Below, in pieces: positions 17,080-27,397 of a stretch of 64,000 nucleotides of DNA. Position numbers and translations under genes: made by a program. Below the pieces are notes generated by a model. That model had not been told where the DNA came from. It made no database searches and saw only the letters and a program-made list of their open reading frames with translations. The stretch covers positions 62,001 through 126,000 of the forward strand of contig NZ_CP058334.1 of assembly GCF_013391085.1 (NCBI RefSeq), in the 5' to 3' direction. Source of the DNA: Natronomonas halophila (GTDB lineage Archaea > Halobacteriota > Halobacteria > Halobacteriales > Haloarculaceae). Each line of letters opens with the position of its first letter. The stretch's first letter is position 1.

Positions 17080-17781
17080 TTACTGTCCCATGTAGGCTTT
17101 CATGATTTCGTCGCTTTCCATGATGGTGTCGGCGTCGCCCTCGTCGGAGATTCGGCCGTTCTCGATGACGTAGGCGCGGTCGGCGATGTTGAGCGCCTTG
17201 TTGACGTTCTGCTCGACGAGCAGGACCGTCGTCCCCTGCTCGTTGATGGATTCGATTTCTTCGAGCAGTTCCGTCGCCAGCATCGGCGCCAACCCGATGG
17301 ACGGTTCGTCGATGAGGATGAGGTCGGGGTCCTGCATCAACGCAATCGAGATGTTGAGCATCTGCTGTTCGCCCCCGCTGAGCGTGCTCGCGTACTGACC
17401 CTGACGGTCCTCCAACCGGGGGAACAGGTCGAAGGTCCGGTCCAGACGCTCCTGTTTCGTCGCGTCGTCGACCCCGTAGGCACCGAGCAGGAGGTTATCG
17501 AGGACGGTCATATCGGGGTAGACGCCCTCGTCTTCGGGCGCGATGGTCAACCCCAGTTCGGCGCGTTCGTCGACCGGCGTGTCGACTATCGACTCGCCCT
17601 GAAACCGGATGTCGCCGCTGGTCGGCGTGAGCCAACCCATGATGTTCCGCAGGGTCGTCGTCTTGCCCGCGCCGTTGTTCCCGATGAGGGTGACCAGTTC
17701 CCCCTCGTTGACGGTCAGGGAGATATCCCAGAGTACCTGTACGTCGTCGTAACTCGAGGAAATCGACTCGACCTCAAGCAT
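17080..17781 (-). CDS. livF: Branched-chain amino acid-type ABC transporter ATP-binding protein LivF
   Basis: 233 residues. Walker A is GNNGAGKTT, the signature is LSGGEQQML, Walker B is LILIDEPSIGLAP, and the switch His region is TTVLLVEQNV. This is the usual length and layout of LivF. It energises import by the HAAT transporter encoded immediately upstream. Its start overlaps the livG stop by 8 bp, and its stop precedes the MFE-2-like SDR by one base. HAAT systems carry amino acids but also urea, amides and aromatic or short organic acids, and the catabolic neighbourhood points to an acid. Confidence 0.94.
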   Translation of the reverse strand: MLEVESISSSYDDVQVLWDISLTVNEGELVTLIGNNGAGKTTTLRNIMGWLTPTSGDIRFQGESIVDTPVDERAELGLTIAPEDEGVYPDMTVLDNLLLGAYGVDDATKQERLDRTFDLFPRLEDRQGQYASTLSGGEQQMLNISIALMQDPDLILIDEPSIGLAPMLATELLEEIESINEQGTTVLLVEQNVNKALNIADRAYVIENGRISDEGDADTIMESDEIMKAYMGQ

Positions 17782-18496
17782 GTTCGAGGAACTCCTCCCC
17801 GAGGTACGCCTTGATGACGTCGTCGTTGGAGGAGACCTGGTCCGGGGTCCCCTCGGCGATGCGCCGGCCGTTCTGGAGAACGATGATTCGGTCGGATATA
17901 CTCATGATTGCATCCATGATGTGCTCGATGACGAAGACGGTCCGCTCCTTGTTTATCTCTCGGATCAGGTCGAGGAAGTCGTCCATCTCCGATGGGTTCA
18001 GCCCGGCCATGATTTCGTCGAGGAGGAGCAGTTCCGGGTCGGTGGCCAACGCCCGGGCCAGATCGAGCCGTTTCTGCTCGACGACGGTCAACTCGCCGGC
18101 TTTCAGTTCGGCTTTGCCGGACAGCCCAACGAAATCGAGTAGTTCGTAGGCCACTTCGCGGTCGATTCCGTCGCCGCCGGCTTGCTGTGCGAACGTGACG
18201 TTCTCGAGCACCGACTGGCTCGTGAACGGGCGGGGCTTCTGGAACGTGCGTGCGATGCCCAACTGGCAGATCTCGTGTTGAGTTTTGTCGGTGATATCTT
18301 GCCCGTTGAACGAGATCGACCCCTCGGTCGGCTGGAGTCGACCGGCGATCATGTTGAACGTGGTCGTCTTGCCGGCGCCGTTTGGGCCGATGAGGCTGTA
18401 AATCAGCCCCGATTCGAGCGAGATATCGACGTCGTCGACCGCGGTCAGGCCCCCGAACTGCTTGACGAGGCCGTTACAGCTGAGGAGTTCAGTCAT
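17774..18496 (-). CDS. livG: Branched-chain amino acid-type ABC transporter ATP-binding protein LivG
   Basis: 240 residues. Walker A GPNGAGKTT, signature LTVVEQKRLDLARALA (LivG proteins often have V/G-E-Q-R here), Walker B LLLLDEIMAGLNP and VIEHIMDAIM. It pairs with LivF as the second ATPase. It overlaps livM by 8 bp and livF by 8 bp, so translation is probably coupled. The substitution of the classic LSGGQ by TVVEQ is normal for this subunit. Confidence 0.93.
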   Translation of the reverse strand: MTELLSCNGLVKQFGGLTAVDDVDISLESGLIYSLIGPNGAGKTTTFNMIAGRLQPTEGSISFNGQDITDKTQHEICQLGIARTFQKPRPFTSQSVLENVTFAQQAGGDGIDREVAYELLDFVGLSGKAELKAGELTVVEQKRLDLARALATDPELLLLDEIMAGLNPSEMDDFLDLIREINKERTVFVIEHIMDAIMSISDRIIVLQNGRRIAEGTPDQVSSNDDVIKAYLGEEFLEHA

Positions 18497-19490
18497 CGGT
18501 TTCCTCCCTGGCGTTCGGGTCGGTTCCGTTGACCCGGGAGACGAGTCGGTCGATTCGTTCGGACTTGTCGGTCAGCGACACGAGGCCGTTCGGGACAGTC
18601 AACACGAGTATCATGAAGAGCAATCCGAACACGATTCCGTGGAAGTACGGATACGCCGCCTGCGTCTGTGCGCGAATCGGGGTCATCAACGTCGCACCGA
18701 GGATGGGGCCCAGCACCGTTCCCATACCCCCGATGACGCTCATAATCATCATGTCGCCCGACGTGGTGACGGCGAACATGGTCGAGGGGTTGATGTACAG
18801 CCAGTAGACCGCCGCGATACCGCCGGCAATCGCGGGGAAAATCGCGCTCAGGCCGAAGGCGACGATCTTGTAATACGTCGTGTTGAGACCGAGGGATTCG
18901 GCCGCTTCCTCGTCGTCGTGGATGGCCGTCAGCGTGAGGCCGAAATACGACCGGACGCCGACGTAGACGGTCGCCAGCGTCACGACCGTCAACGCCAGCA
19001 TGAGGTGGTAGGTCACCACCTCGAAGTTACCCACCGGCAGGACCTTCCCGGTGGTGCCGCCGGTGATGTTCAGGTTGGTCGCCAACTCCAGCATGAGCTC
19101 GGCGAAGGCGAGCATGATAATGGAGAAGTAAACCCCGCTCAGCCGAATCGTCGCGAGAGCGACCGGCAGCGAAACGAGGGTGGCGAACAGTCCGCCGGCC
19201 AGTATCGCGAGGTACAGGTTGATGCCGAAATCGGCGATCAGGATCGCACACGTGTACCCGCCGATACCGAAGAACGCGACGTGGCCGAACGAGATGTAGC
19301 CGGTGTACCCGCTGAGAAGGTTCCAGCTACTGGCCAGCGTGACGAACATGAGCGTCGTGAATATCAGGCCCGTGATGTACGTGTTCTCGATGGCGAAGGG
19401 AAGCGCCGCCAGCACGAGTACGAGGATTGCGGCGATTCCGAAGGCGTATCGGTCCCACTCGTGGACGCGAACCGTCGAGAGGACGTTCAT
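18489..19490 (-). CDS. livM: Branched-chain amino acid-type ABC transporter permease LivM
   Basis: 333 residues with about nine to ten hydrophobic helices. The family segments TLASSWNLLSGYTGYISFGHVAFFGIG and VYWLYINPSTMFAVTTSGDMMIMSVIGGMGTVLGP (each abbreviated in sense, conserved in LivM) are clear. It forms the transmembrane channel with LivH. It overlaps livH by 4 bp (ATGA) and livG by 8 bp. Confidence 0.93.
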   Translation of the reverse strand: MNVLSTVRVHEWDRYAFGIAAILVLVLAALPFAIENTYITGLIFTTLMFVTLASSWNLLSGYTGYISFGHVAFFGIGGYTCAILIADFGINLYLAILAGGLFATLVSLPVALATIRLSGVYFSIIMLAFAELMLELATNLNITGGTTGKVLPVGNFEVVTYHLMLALTVVTLATVYVGVRSYFGLTLTAIHDDEEAAESLGLNTTYYKIVAFGLSAIFPAIAGGIAAVYWLYINPSTMFAVTTSGDMMIMSVIGGMGTVLGPILGATLMTPIRAQTQAAYPYFHGIVFGLLFMILVLTVPNGLVSLTDKSERIDRLVSRVNGTDPNAREETDD

Positions 19491-20398
19491 ACCCGAGCAC
19501 CTCCGAACACGCCGGTCGGTTTGATGAACATGGTAAGGATCAGGATTGCCATCAGAACCAGGTTTCGAGCGCTGGGGCCGAGCACCGCGCCGCTTACCGA
19601 CCCGACCATGCCCAGGATGAGGGCACCGAACAGCGCTCCGGTGAAGCTACCCATGCCGCCGAAGACGATGACGAGGAAGCCGAAGATCAGGTAGCCGAAC
19701 CCGGTATCTATCGAGACGGTGTAGACCATCCCGATCATCGCCCCCGCGATGGCTGCGAGGACGGCCGAGAGACCGAACGCGACGTAGTAGACGCGATTTC
19801 GGTCGATGCCGGCTGCCTGTGCTAATCGGGGGTTCTGGACGGTCCCGCGCATCGCTCGCCCGAACTCCGTCCTCGTCATCAGGTAATAGAGCGCGAGCAT
19901 CGCGACGCCGGCAAGCGCGAGCGCGTAGACCTGTGCGTAGGTGATGTTGACACCGAGAATCGTGAACGTCTGGTCGAGGGGCGCCGTCTGCAGGCTCCGA
20001 GGATCGACGCCGAAGACGGCCCGCGCGACGTTGTTCAGGAACAGGAACAGCCCGAACGTGGCCAAAAGCGAGATGAGTTCGGGGTTGTCCGACTCCAGTA
20101 TCCGGTTGATGACGAGATACTGAATCAACACACCCGCGAGGAAGAACACTGGAAGCAGGAGTATGATTCCGATCGCGGGATGGATGCCGAACGTCTCGTT
20201 GAGGAGCAACGTCCCGAAGGCACCGAACACGATGAACTCGCCGTGTGCCATGTTGATGACGCGCATCACGCCGAAAATGATGTTCAATCCCAGTGCGACG
20301 AGCGCCCAGAGGGCGCCCAAAATCAGGCCACCGGTGATTATCTGTACGGCTGCTGAGGCATCGATACCGGCCAACATCGCTTGCATTGTGAGGCCCAT
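19487..20398 (-). CDS. livH: Branched-chain amino acid-type ABC transporter permease LivH
   Basis: 303 residues, mostly hydrophobic with about eight helices. LivH hallmarks are GLNIIFGVMRVINMAHGEF near residues 37-56 and VFGGMGSFTGALFGALILG near the C-terminus. It is the partner of LivM. The start lies three bases after the binding-protein stop, inside the same operon. A start at 20398 gives MGLTMQAML; the second Met three codons later is an alternative. Confidence 0.93.
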   Translation of the reverse strand: MGLTMQAMLAGIDASAAVQIITGGLILGALWALVALGLNIIFGVMRVINMAHGEFIVFGAFGTLLLNETFGIHPAIGIILLLPVFFLAGVLIQYLVINRILESDNPELISLLATFGLFLFLNNVARAVFGVDPRSLQTAPLDQTFTILGVNITYAQVYALALAGVAMLALYYLMTRTEFGRAMRGTVQNPRLAQAAGIDRNRVYYVAFGLSAVLAAIAGAMIGMVYTVSIDTGFGYLIFGFLVIVFGGMGSFTGALFGALILGMVGSVSGAVLGPSARNLVLMAILILTMFIKPTGVFGGARV

Positions 20399-20401
20399 TT
20401 T

Positions 20402-21661
20402 TTATTGAGGCGAACTGTTCCGGTCACCCCACTCCGGCGTCGGTAGCCAGACGTCACCCGTCGCGAAGTTTTCGGGGTACAGCAGCGTCATCTCCTGGTC
20501 CTGCCATTGCCGGACCGCCTCGTTCTTGTACTGGTGGAGGTTCCAACCGGTCTCGTGGAACTGGGTGCGGCCGAGCGTCGTCTCTATGTCGGTCTCCGCG
20601 ATGGCCTGATTCACGTCGTCGGCGTTCGTCGAGCCCGCCTCTTCGAGGGCGTTTTCGTACACCATGCCCGCGGCGGTGGCGTAGGAAAGCGGCATCTCCG
20701 CCATCGCGTCCTGCCGCTCGTTCCACATCTCGACGTACGTGTCGACCCGGTTGTAGTCGTAGCGGCGGTCCCACCACGCGCCGTTGAACATGTAATCGAC
20801 CTGCTCGCCGAGCGTGTCGACGATGACCGTCTGGGAACTGTAGTTCTGATAGTGGATGTCGACGTTCAGATCCGCCTGCTGGGCCTGTTCGGCGAACCGC
20901 GCCTCGTCGGCGGGGAACCCGGACAGACAGAGGATGTCGGGGTCGGCGCTCCGAATGCCGCTGATGATGTTCGAGAAGTCCTGCAGGTCAAGCGGGTACT
21001 CCTCTTCGTAGGCGATTTCGAAGCCTGCCCCTTCGAGGTTGTCTATGAACGACTGACCCAGCGTGCTCGTGTAGGCGGCCTCGGCCCGGAGCGCCGCCAC
21101 CGTCGACGGTTCCTCCATGTCGTGTGCGCCCCAGTCGACCGACGAAAGGAAGTTCGGGAACGATTTCCCGTACTCGTTCGTCTTGCTGAGCGTCGAGTAG
21201 TAGTATTCGAGGTCCCGGTCGAAAATCGCGGGATCGGACGACGCCCCGCTCACCATCGGAATCTGCTGTTGCTGTGAGACGACCGACGCCGAGTAGTTCG
21301 TCGGACTCCCGTAGGGGCCGAACAGGAAGTCGACGCCGTCCTGTGAGGCGAGTCGGTTCGCCAACTCCCGCGCTCGGTCGGGGCTGCTTTCGTCGTCGTA
21401 ATGGGTGAGTTCGACGTCCCGGTCGAGGATACCGCCGTTGTCGTTGACGTGGTCCCGCCAGATCTGGAACCCGGTGTGGTACTGTTGGCCGAGTACCGCG
21501 CTCGATCCCGAGAGCGACGCCGTGTATCCGAACGTTAGTGGGCCGCTTTCGCCACCGCCGTCACCGAGACAGCCGGCCGCCGAAGCGAGGCCGACTGCAC
21601 CGACGGAACCTTTCAGGAACGTACGCCGATCAACGTGGCTAGTCTGGTGCCTCTCAGGCAT
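20402..21661 (-). CDS. HAAT-family substrate-binding lipoprotein (LivK-type)
   Basis: 419 residues from the ATG at 21661; a GTG four codons upstream is the alternative, but TATAAG 25-30 nt away fits 21661 and a leaderless mRNA. Signal: VDRRTFLKG twin-arginine motif, hydrophobic core, lipobox ASAAGC, so the protein is Tat-exported and lipid-anchored. The body is a type I periplasmic-binding fold (FGYTASLSGSSAVLGQQYHTGF, GPYGSPTNYSASVV) of the branched-chain amino acid/amide/organic acid family. It delivers substrate to LivHM. The ligand is unknown; association with a CoA ligase and an SDR favours a carboxylate over an amino acid. Confidence 0.92.
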   Translation of the reverse strand: MPERHQTSHVDRRTFLKGSVGAVGLASAAGCLGDGGGESGPLTFGYTASLSGSSAVLGQQYHTGFQIWRDHVNDNGGILDRDVELTHYDDESSPDRARELANRLASQDGVDFLFGPYGSPTNYSASVVSQQQQIPMVSGASSDPAIFDRDLEYYYSTLSKTNEYGKSFPNFLSSVDWGAHDMEEPSTVAALRAEAAYTSTLGQSFIDNLEGAGFEIAYEEEYPLDLQDFSNIISGIRSADPDILCLSGFPADEARFAEQAQQADLNVDIHYQNYSSQTVIVDTLGEQVDYMFNGAWWDRRYDYNRVDTYVEMWNERQDAMAEMPLSYATAAGMVYENALEEAGSTNADDVNQAIAETDIETTLGRTQFHETGWNLHQYKNEAVRQWQDQEMTLLYPENFATGDVWLPTPEWGDRNSSPQ

Positions 21662-21685
21662 GATAGGGAACACATAACATGGAAA

Positions 21686-21691
21686 CTTATA
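21686..21691 (-). promoter_or_regulatory. TATA box of the liv-type operon
   Basis: TATAAG on the minus strand, centred about 28 nt before the ATG at 21661. This spacing is typical of leaderless haloarchaeal mRNA and shows the importer genes can be transcribed independently of the upstream ligase. Confidence 0.55.
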
Positions 21692-21751
21692 CCCTTCGGT
21701 GGTTTCTATAAACGAAGCTACACGTAAACCGGGTGAATCGGCCTGTTTCCG

Positions 21752-23344
21752 CTACTGGTAGTAATCCCGTTTTTCTTCGGACAACTCGAACTTCTGAATC
21801 TTTCCGGTCGTGGTCTTCGGGAGTTCCTCCACGAACTCGATTGATTTGGGGGTCTCGAACCCGGCGAGGTTCTCGCTGCTGTATTCGAGGACGGCCTCTT
21901 CGCTGGCCTCGGATTCCGAACGGGGCACGACGAAGGCCGTCACGGCCTCGCCCCATCTGTCGTGGGGCAAGCCGACGATTGCCACCTCGGCGACGTCCGG
22001 GTGGTCCAGGAGTACTGATTCGACCTTCTGGGTCGAGACGTTCTCGCCGCCGCTCTTTATCATGTCCTTCTTGCGGTCGACGAACTTCAGGAGGTGGTCC
22101 TCGTCGAAGTAGCCCATATCGCCCGAATGGAACCAGCCGTACTCGAAGGCCCGTTCGGTCTCGGACTGGTTCTTGAGATACCCTTCCATGACGTTCGGGC
22201 CCCGGTAGACGATTTCGCCGACCTCCCCCTGCGGGAGGAGGTTGCCCTCCTCGTCCATGATGGCGACGTCGGTGTTGGCGTTACCGGTGCCCCAGTAGTT
22301 GCCCTCCTTTTCGAGTTGCCACTCGGGTTGGTAGATGACCGTCGGCGGGTAGGCCTCGGTCTGGCCGCTCCCGAGCGCGAAGTCCGCGTCGAACGTCTCG
22401 ATGCACTGTTTCAGCGTTTCGTTGCCCATCGGCGTCATCGCGTACAGACAGAACCGAAGCGTCGAGAGGTCCCGCTCCTCGATGTCGTCACGGGCCAGTA
22501 GGCCTTCGTACATGACGGGCAACAGGAACGACCACGAGAGGTCCCGCTCCTCGACGTCGCCCAAGAACTGGTCCGGGTCGAAATCCCGACGAATGACCGT
22601 GGTCGCCGAGACGTGCATGGCCCCTTTGACCATCGTGAGTTGGGCACAGTGGAAAAGCGGCATCACGCTCCCCATCACGTCGTGACGCGTCAGGTCGGCG
22701 TTCGCGACCACGTTGAGCGAACCGGTATGAATCGTCTTGTGACTGTGGAGGACGCCTTTGGGCATCGACGTCGTCCCGCTCGTGTACATGATCTGTGCCA
22801 GGTCCGAGTCCTCGATTTCGACGCCCTGCTCCGAGTCGTCGTGGCCCGCCGTGAACGCGCGGAACGACTGGGCGGGGACGTCGTCACCACCCCACTCGAA
22901 GGCCGCGACCGTCTCCATCTCACGGCCTTCGAGAAGCGGTGCCGTCTTCTCGTAGAAGACGTCGTCGACCAGGAGCGCGTCGGCCTCCGAATGGTCGAAC
23001 TCGTAGGCGATGTCGTCGGCCGTGATTTCAGGGTTGATGAACACCGGGACGATGCCGGCCTTGAGCGCGCCGAAGTAGGCTTCGAGGAACTGCAGGGAGT
23101 TGCCGGCGACGACGGCGATTCGGGATCCCTTCTCGTAGCCGGCTTCGAGCAACGCGTTCGCGGCGCGGTTGGCCCGGCGGTCGAACTCCAAGAACGTGAC
23201 CTGCTCGTCCTTCTCGGGGACGATGAACCCCGGCTTTTCCGGCGACCGGTTGCCGGCCCGACGGGCGATATCACCCGCAGCGATGCGTCCGATTTCGTTG
23301 GCACGCTCGACATCGATAGCCGTTTCACTGGCTTCCAGAGACAT
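21752..23344 (-). CDS. AMP-forming fatty-acyl-CoA ligase
   Basis: 530 residues, ANL superfamily with all core motifs: YTSGTTSMPKG, GSGQTEAYPP (Gln-Thr-Glu variant of the acceptor-site motif), HSGDMGYFDEDHLLKFVDRKKDMIKSGGENVS and KTTTGKIQKFEL. It converts a carboxylic acid to its CoA thioester. The sequence type is long/medium-chain fatty-acid or aromatic-acid ligase; chain length is not predictable. It lies 90 bp upstream of the binding-protein gene, same strand, so it may activate the imported acid. AATAATAA (23366-23373) is 26 nt from the ATG. A CCGAACG/CGTTCGG repeat lies between it and the divergent acyl-CoA dehydrogenase. Confidence 0.92.
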   Translation of the reverse strand: MSLEASETAIDVERANEIGRIAAGDIARRAGNRSPEKPGFIVPEKDEQVTFLEFDRRANRAANALLEAGYEKGSRIAVVAGNSLQFLEAYFGALKAGIVPVFINPEITADDIAYEFDHSEADALLVDDVFYEKTAPLLEGREMETVAAFEWGGDDVPAQSFRAFTAGHDDSEQGVEIEDSDLAQIMYTSGTTSMPKGVLHSHKTIHTGSLNVVANADLTRHDVMGSVMPLFHCAQLTMVKGAMHVSATTVIRRDFDPDQFLGDVEERDLSWSFLLPVMYEGLLARDDIEERDLSTLRFCLYAMTPMGNETLKQCIETFDADFALGSGQTEAYPPTVIYQPEWQLEKEGNYWGTGNANTDVAIMDEEGNLLPQGEVGEIVYRGPNVMEGYLKNQSETERAFEYGWFHSGDMGYFDEDHLLKFVDRKKDMIKSGGENVSTQKVESVLLDHPDVAEVAIVGLPHDRWGEAVTAFVVPRSESEASEEAVLEYSSENLAGFETPKSIEFVEELPKTTTGKIQKFELSEEKRDYYQ

Positions 23345-23381
23345 GGTAGCCGATTACAAACAGGGAATAATAAGAGTATGC

Positions 23382-23405
23382 CCGAACGTACAGCCGACCG
23401 TTCGG
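23382..23405. promoter_or_regulatory. Inverted repeat between divergent ligase and dehydrogenase promoters
   Basis: CCGAACG (23382-23388) and CGTTCGG (23399-23405) are perfect inverted 7-mers separated by 10 bp. They lie between the two TATA-like elements AATAATAA (23366-23373, minus gene) and CTTTATC (23420-23426, plus gene). The geometry suits a dimeric repressor controlling both genes. Confidence 0.5.
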
Positions 23406-23466
23406 ATAGTTGAGATAAGCTTTATCCGGTGAATGGACCGACGTAGAGTGAATTGGAATACCTACA

Positions 23467-24597
23467 ATGTTCGAGTTAACCCAGCAACAGCGTGCAGTCC
23501 GGAAGACTGCACGGGAGTTCGCCGAAAGCGAAGTCGAACCGGTCGCCCGTGAAGCCGAAGAAACCGAGGAGTGGCCCCGCGAGGTGTGGGAGGCGGCCGT
23601 AGAGGCCGACCTCGTCGGCGTCGAAATCCCCGAGGCCTACGGCGGCCCCGGCATGGAGATGGTCGAGAGCGCCCTCGTGAGCGAGGAACTCGCCCGCGTC
23701 GACGCCGGGATGTGTGCCGCCCTCGGCACCTCATTCGGCTCGCGTATGATAGCCGAATACGGCACCGAAGAACAGAAGGACCGCATCCTCCGTGGCATCT
23801 GCTCGGGGGAGCTTATCGGTGCCCTCGCCAACACCGAACCGGCACACGGCAGCGACGCCGCCAGTATCGAGACCACCGCCGAGAAGGACGGCGACGAATA
23901 CGTCATCGACGGCGTCAAGACGTTCATTACTCACGGCACCATCGCCGATTACGCCGTGACGACGGCACGGACCGGCGGCGACGGCCACGGCGGCATCTCG
24001 GCGTTCATCGTCGAAACCGACCGCGACGGCTTCGAGGTCGAATCCGAGATTCACAAGATGGGCTGGAACGCGAGCGAGACGGCTCAACTCCGGTTCGATA
24101 ACGTCCGCGTTCCCGAGGAGAACCTCATCGGTCAGGAGAACCACGGCTTCTACCAGCTCATGGATTTCTTCGAACAGGAGCGGGTCGGCATCGCCGCCCA
24201 GTCGCTCGGCATCGCACAGGGGTGTCTCGAACACTCCCTGAAGTACGTGCGCGAACGCGAGCAGTTCGGCCAGGAAATCGGCAAGTTCCAGGCCGTCCGC
24301 CACAAGGTCGCGGATATGGCCGTGAAAGTCGAAGCGGCCCGCCGACTCACCTACGACGCCGCCGCCAAAATCGATGCCGGCGAGGACCCGACGAAACTCG
24401 CCAGCATGGCGAAACTCTACGCCAGCGAAATCGCCGAAGAGGTCGCCAGCGACGCCGTCCAACTCCACGGTGGCAACGGCTACACGCGGGATTACCCGGT
24501 CGAACGACAGTTCCGCCACACCAAAATCTATCAGGTCGGCGAAGGCACCAGCGAGATTCAGCGAAACATCATCGCCGACGAACTCCTCGAAGACTAG
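23467..24597 (+). CDS. Acyl-CoA dehydrogenase
   Basis: 376 residues, a complete short/medium-chain type acyl-CoA dehydrogenase: FAD region [15 protein letters not shown] and [43 protein letters not shown], and the catalytic-base loop [11 protein letters not shown] with the expected Glu. It introduces the 2,3 double bond in an acyl-CoA and passes electrons to ETF. It is divergent from a fatty-acyl-CoA ligase, with a shared inverted repeat between them, so the pair likely responds to the same acid. It is the most canonical of the five ACAD proteins in this window. Confidence 0.94.
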   Translation: MFELTQQQRAVRKTAREFAESEVEPVAREAEETEEWPREVWEAAVEADLVGVEIPEAYGGPGMEMVESALVSEELARVDAGMCAALGTSFGSRMIAEYGTEEQKDRILRGICSGELIGALANTEPAHGSDAASIETTAEKDGDEYVIDGVKTFITHGTIADYAVTTARTGGDGHGGISAFIVETDRDGFEVESEIHKMGWNASETAQLRFDNVRVPEENLIGQENHGFYQLMDFFEQERVGIAAQSLGIAQGCLEHSLKYVREREQFGQEIGKFQAVRHKVADMAVKVEAARRLTYDAAAKIDAGEDPTKLASMAKLYASEIAEEVASDAVQLHGGNGYTRDYPVERQFRHTKIYQVGEGTSEIQRNIIADELLED

Positions 24598-24624
24598 CGA
24601 CGACAGCAGTCCGCGATTCAGGAT

Positions 24625-26463
<1,839 letters not shown>

Positions 26464-26568
26464 TCACTCGTACAACTGCGCCCATCTCCCAAATAAATTA
26501 CCCACCGAGAACTGACGGTCCGAGCGGAATACCGAAAACGCGGTTTCAGCCGTCTTCTACGTCGGAAA

Positions 26569-27309
26569 TCACAGGAACCCGCCGTCGATTTTCAGTGCAC
26601 GGCCGGTGATGAACGAGGCGTCATCGCTCGCGAGAAACGCGACGCCAGCGGCCACTTCCTCGGGGTCGCCGAGCCGCGAGACCGCGCTCCGACGGCGCAT
26701 CCCCTCGGCTTGCTTTTCGCTGTACCATTCCTCCAGCATCGGCGTCTCGATGGCGCCGGGACAGACCGCCGTCACGCGTATATCGTACTCACCGAACTCC
26801 TGAGCGATGCTCTTGGTGAAATGCAGGACGGCGGCTTTGGTCATCGCGTACGTCGTAAACGAGGCGGGAAGCCACCCGGCCAGCGACGACGTGTTGACGA
26901 TGGCGCCACCGCCGGAGGCACGCATTATCGGCAGCACCGCTCGACACCCGTTCCAGACGCCGTTGAGGTTGACGTCGACGAGTTTGTCGCGGTGGGCTTC
27001 GTCCGTCTCTTCCAGAGACCGCCGCTCGCCGATGCCCGCGTTGTTGAACAGGACGTCGATGCCATCGTACGTCTCGCCGACCGCGTTCAGGACCGACTCG
27101 ACGGCCTCGTAGGACCGAACGTCCAACTCGCGGAACTCCGCCGTCCCGCCGGTATCCTCGATTTCGTCGGCCACCGCCTGACCGCCGTCGGTGTCGACGT
27201 CCGTAACGACGACCGTAGAGCCCTCTTCAGCGAAGCGTTTCGCCGTCGCCGCACCGATGCCCGATGCGCCGCCGGTCAGCACCACTGTCTTGTCTTCGAG
27301 TCCGCGCAT
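26569..27309 (-). CDS. Short-chain dehydrogenase/reductase
   Basis: 246 residues, classical SDR of the FabG/3-hydroxyacyl-CoA type: TGGASGIGA loop, VTDVDTDGG acidic strand end (Asp suggests NAD+ over NADP+), NNAG, catalytic Ser in NTSSLAG, YAMTK pair and CPGAIETPM. It ends IDGGFL, typical of family members. Likely oxidises a hydroxyacyl substrate. CTAAATAA at 27333-27340 is its TATA-like element. It is divergent from the next ligase, 88 bp away, and 105 bp downstream of its stop lies the start of the carboxylase alpha gene on the same strand. Confidence 0.88.
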   Translation of the reverse strand: MRGLEDKTVVLTGGASGIGAATAKRFAEEGSTVVVTDVDTDGGQAVADEIEDTGGTAEFRELDVRSYEAVESVLNAVGETYDGIDVLFNNAGIGERRSLEETDEAHRDKLVDVNLNGVWNGCRAVLPIMRASGGGAIVNTSSLAGWLPASFTTYAMTKAAVLHFTKSIAQEFGEYDIRVTAVCPGAIETPMLEEWYSEKQAEGMRRRSAVSRLGDPEEVAAGVAFLASDDASFITGRALKIDGGFL

Positions 27310-27397
27310 GGTATGGCTCGGCGTGGCACTCCTAAATAACTACGGCCCGGCCGAATCGGCGGAAAGTATAACTGGTGGCTCCCGGCAGGGTATTCGT

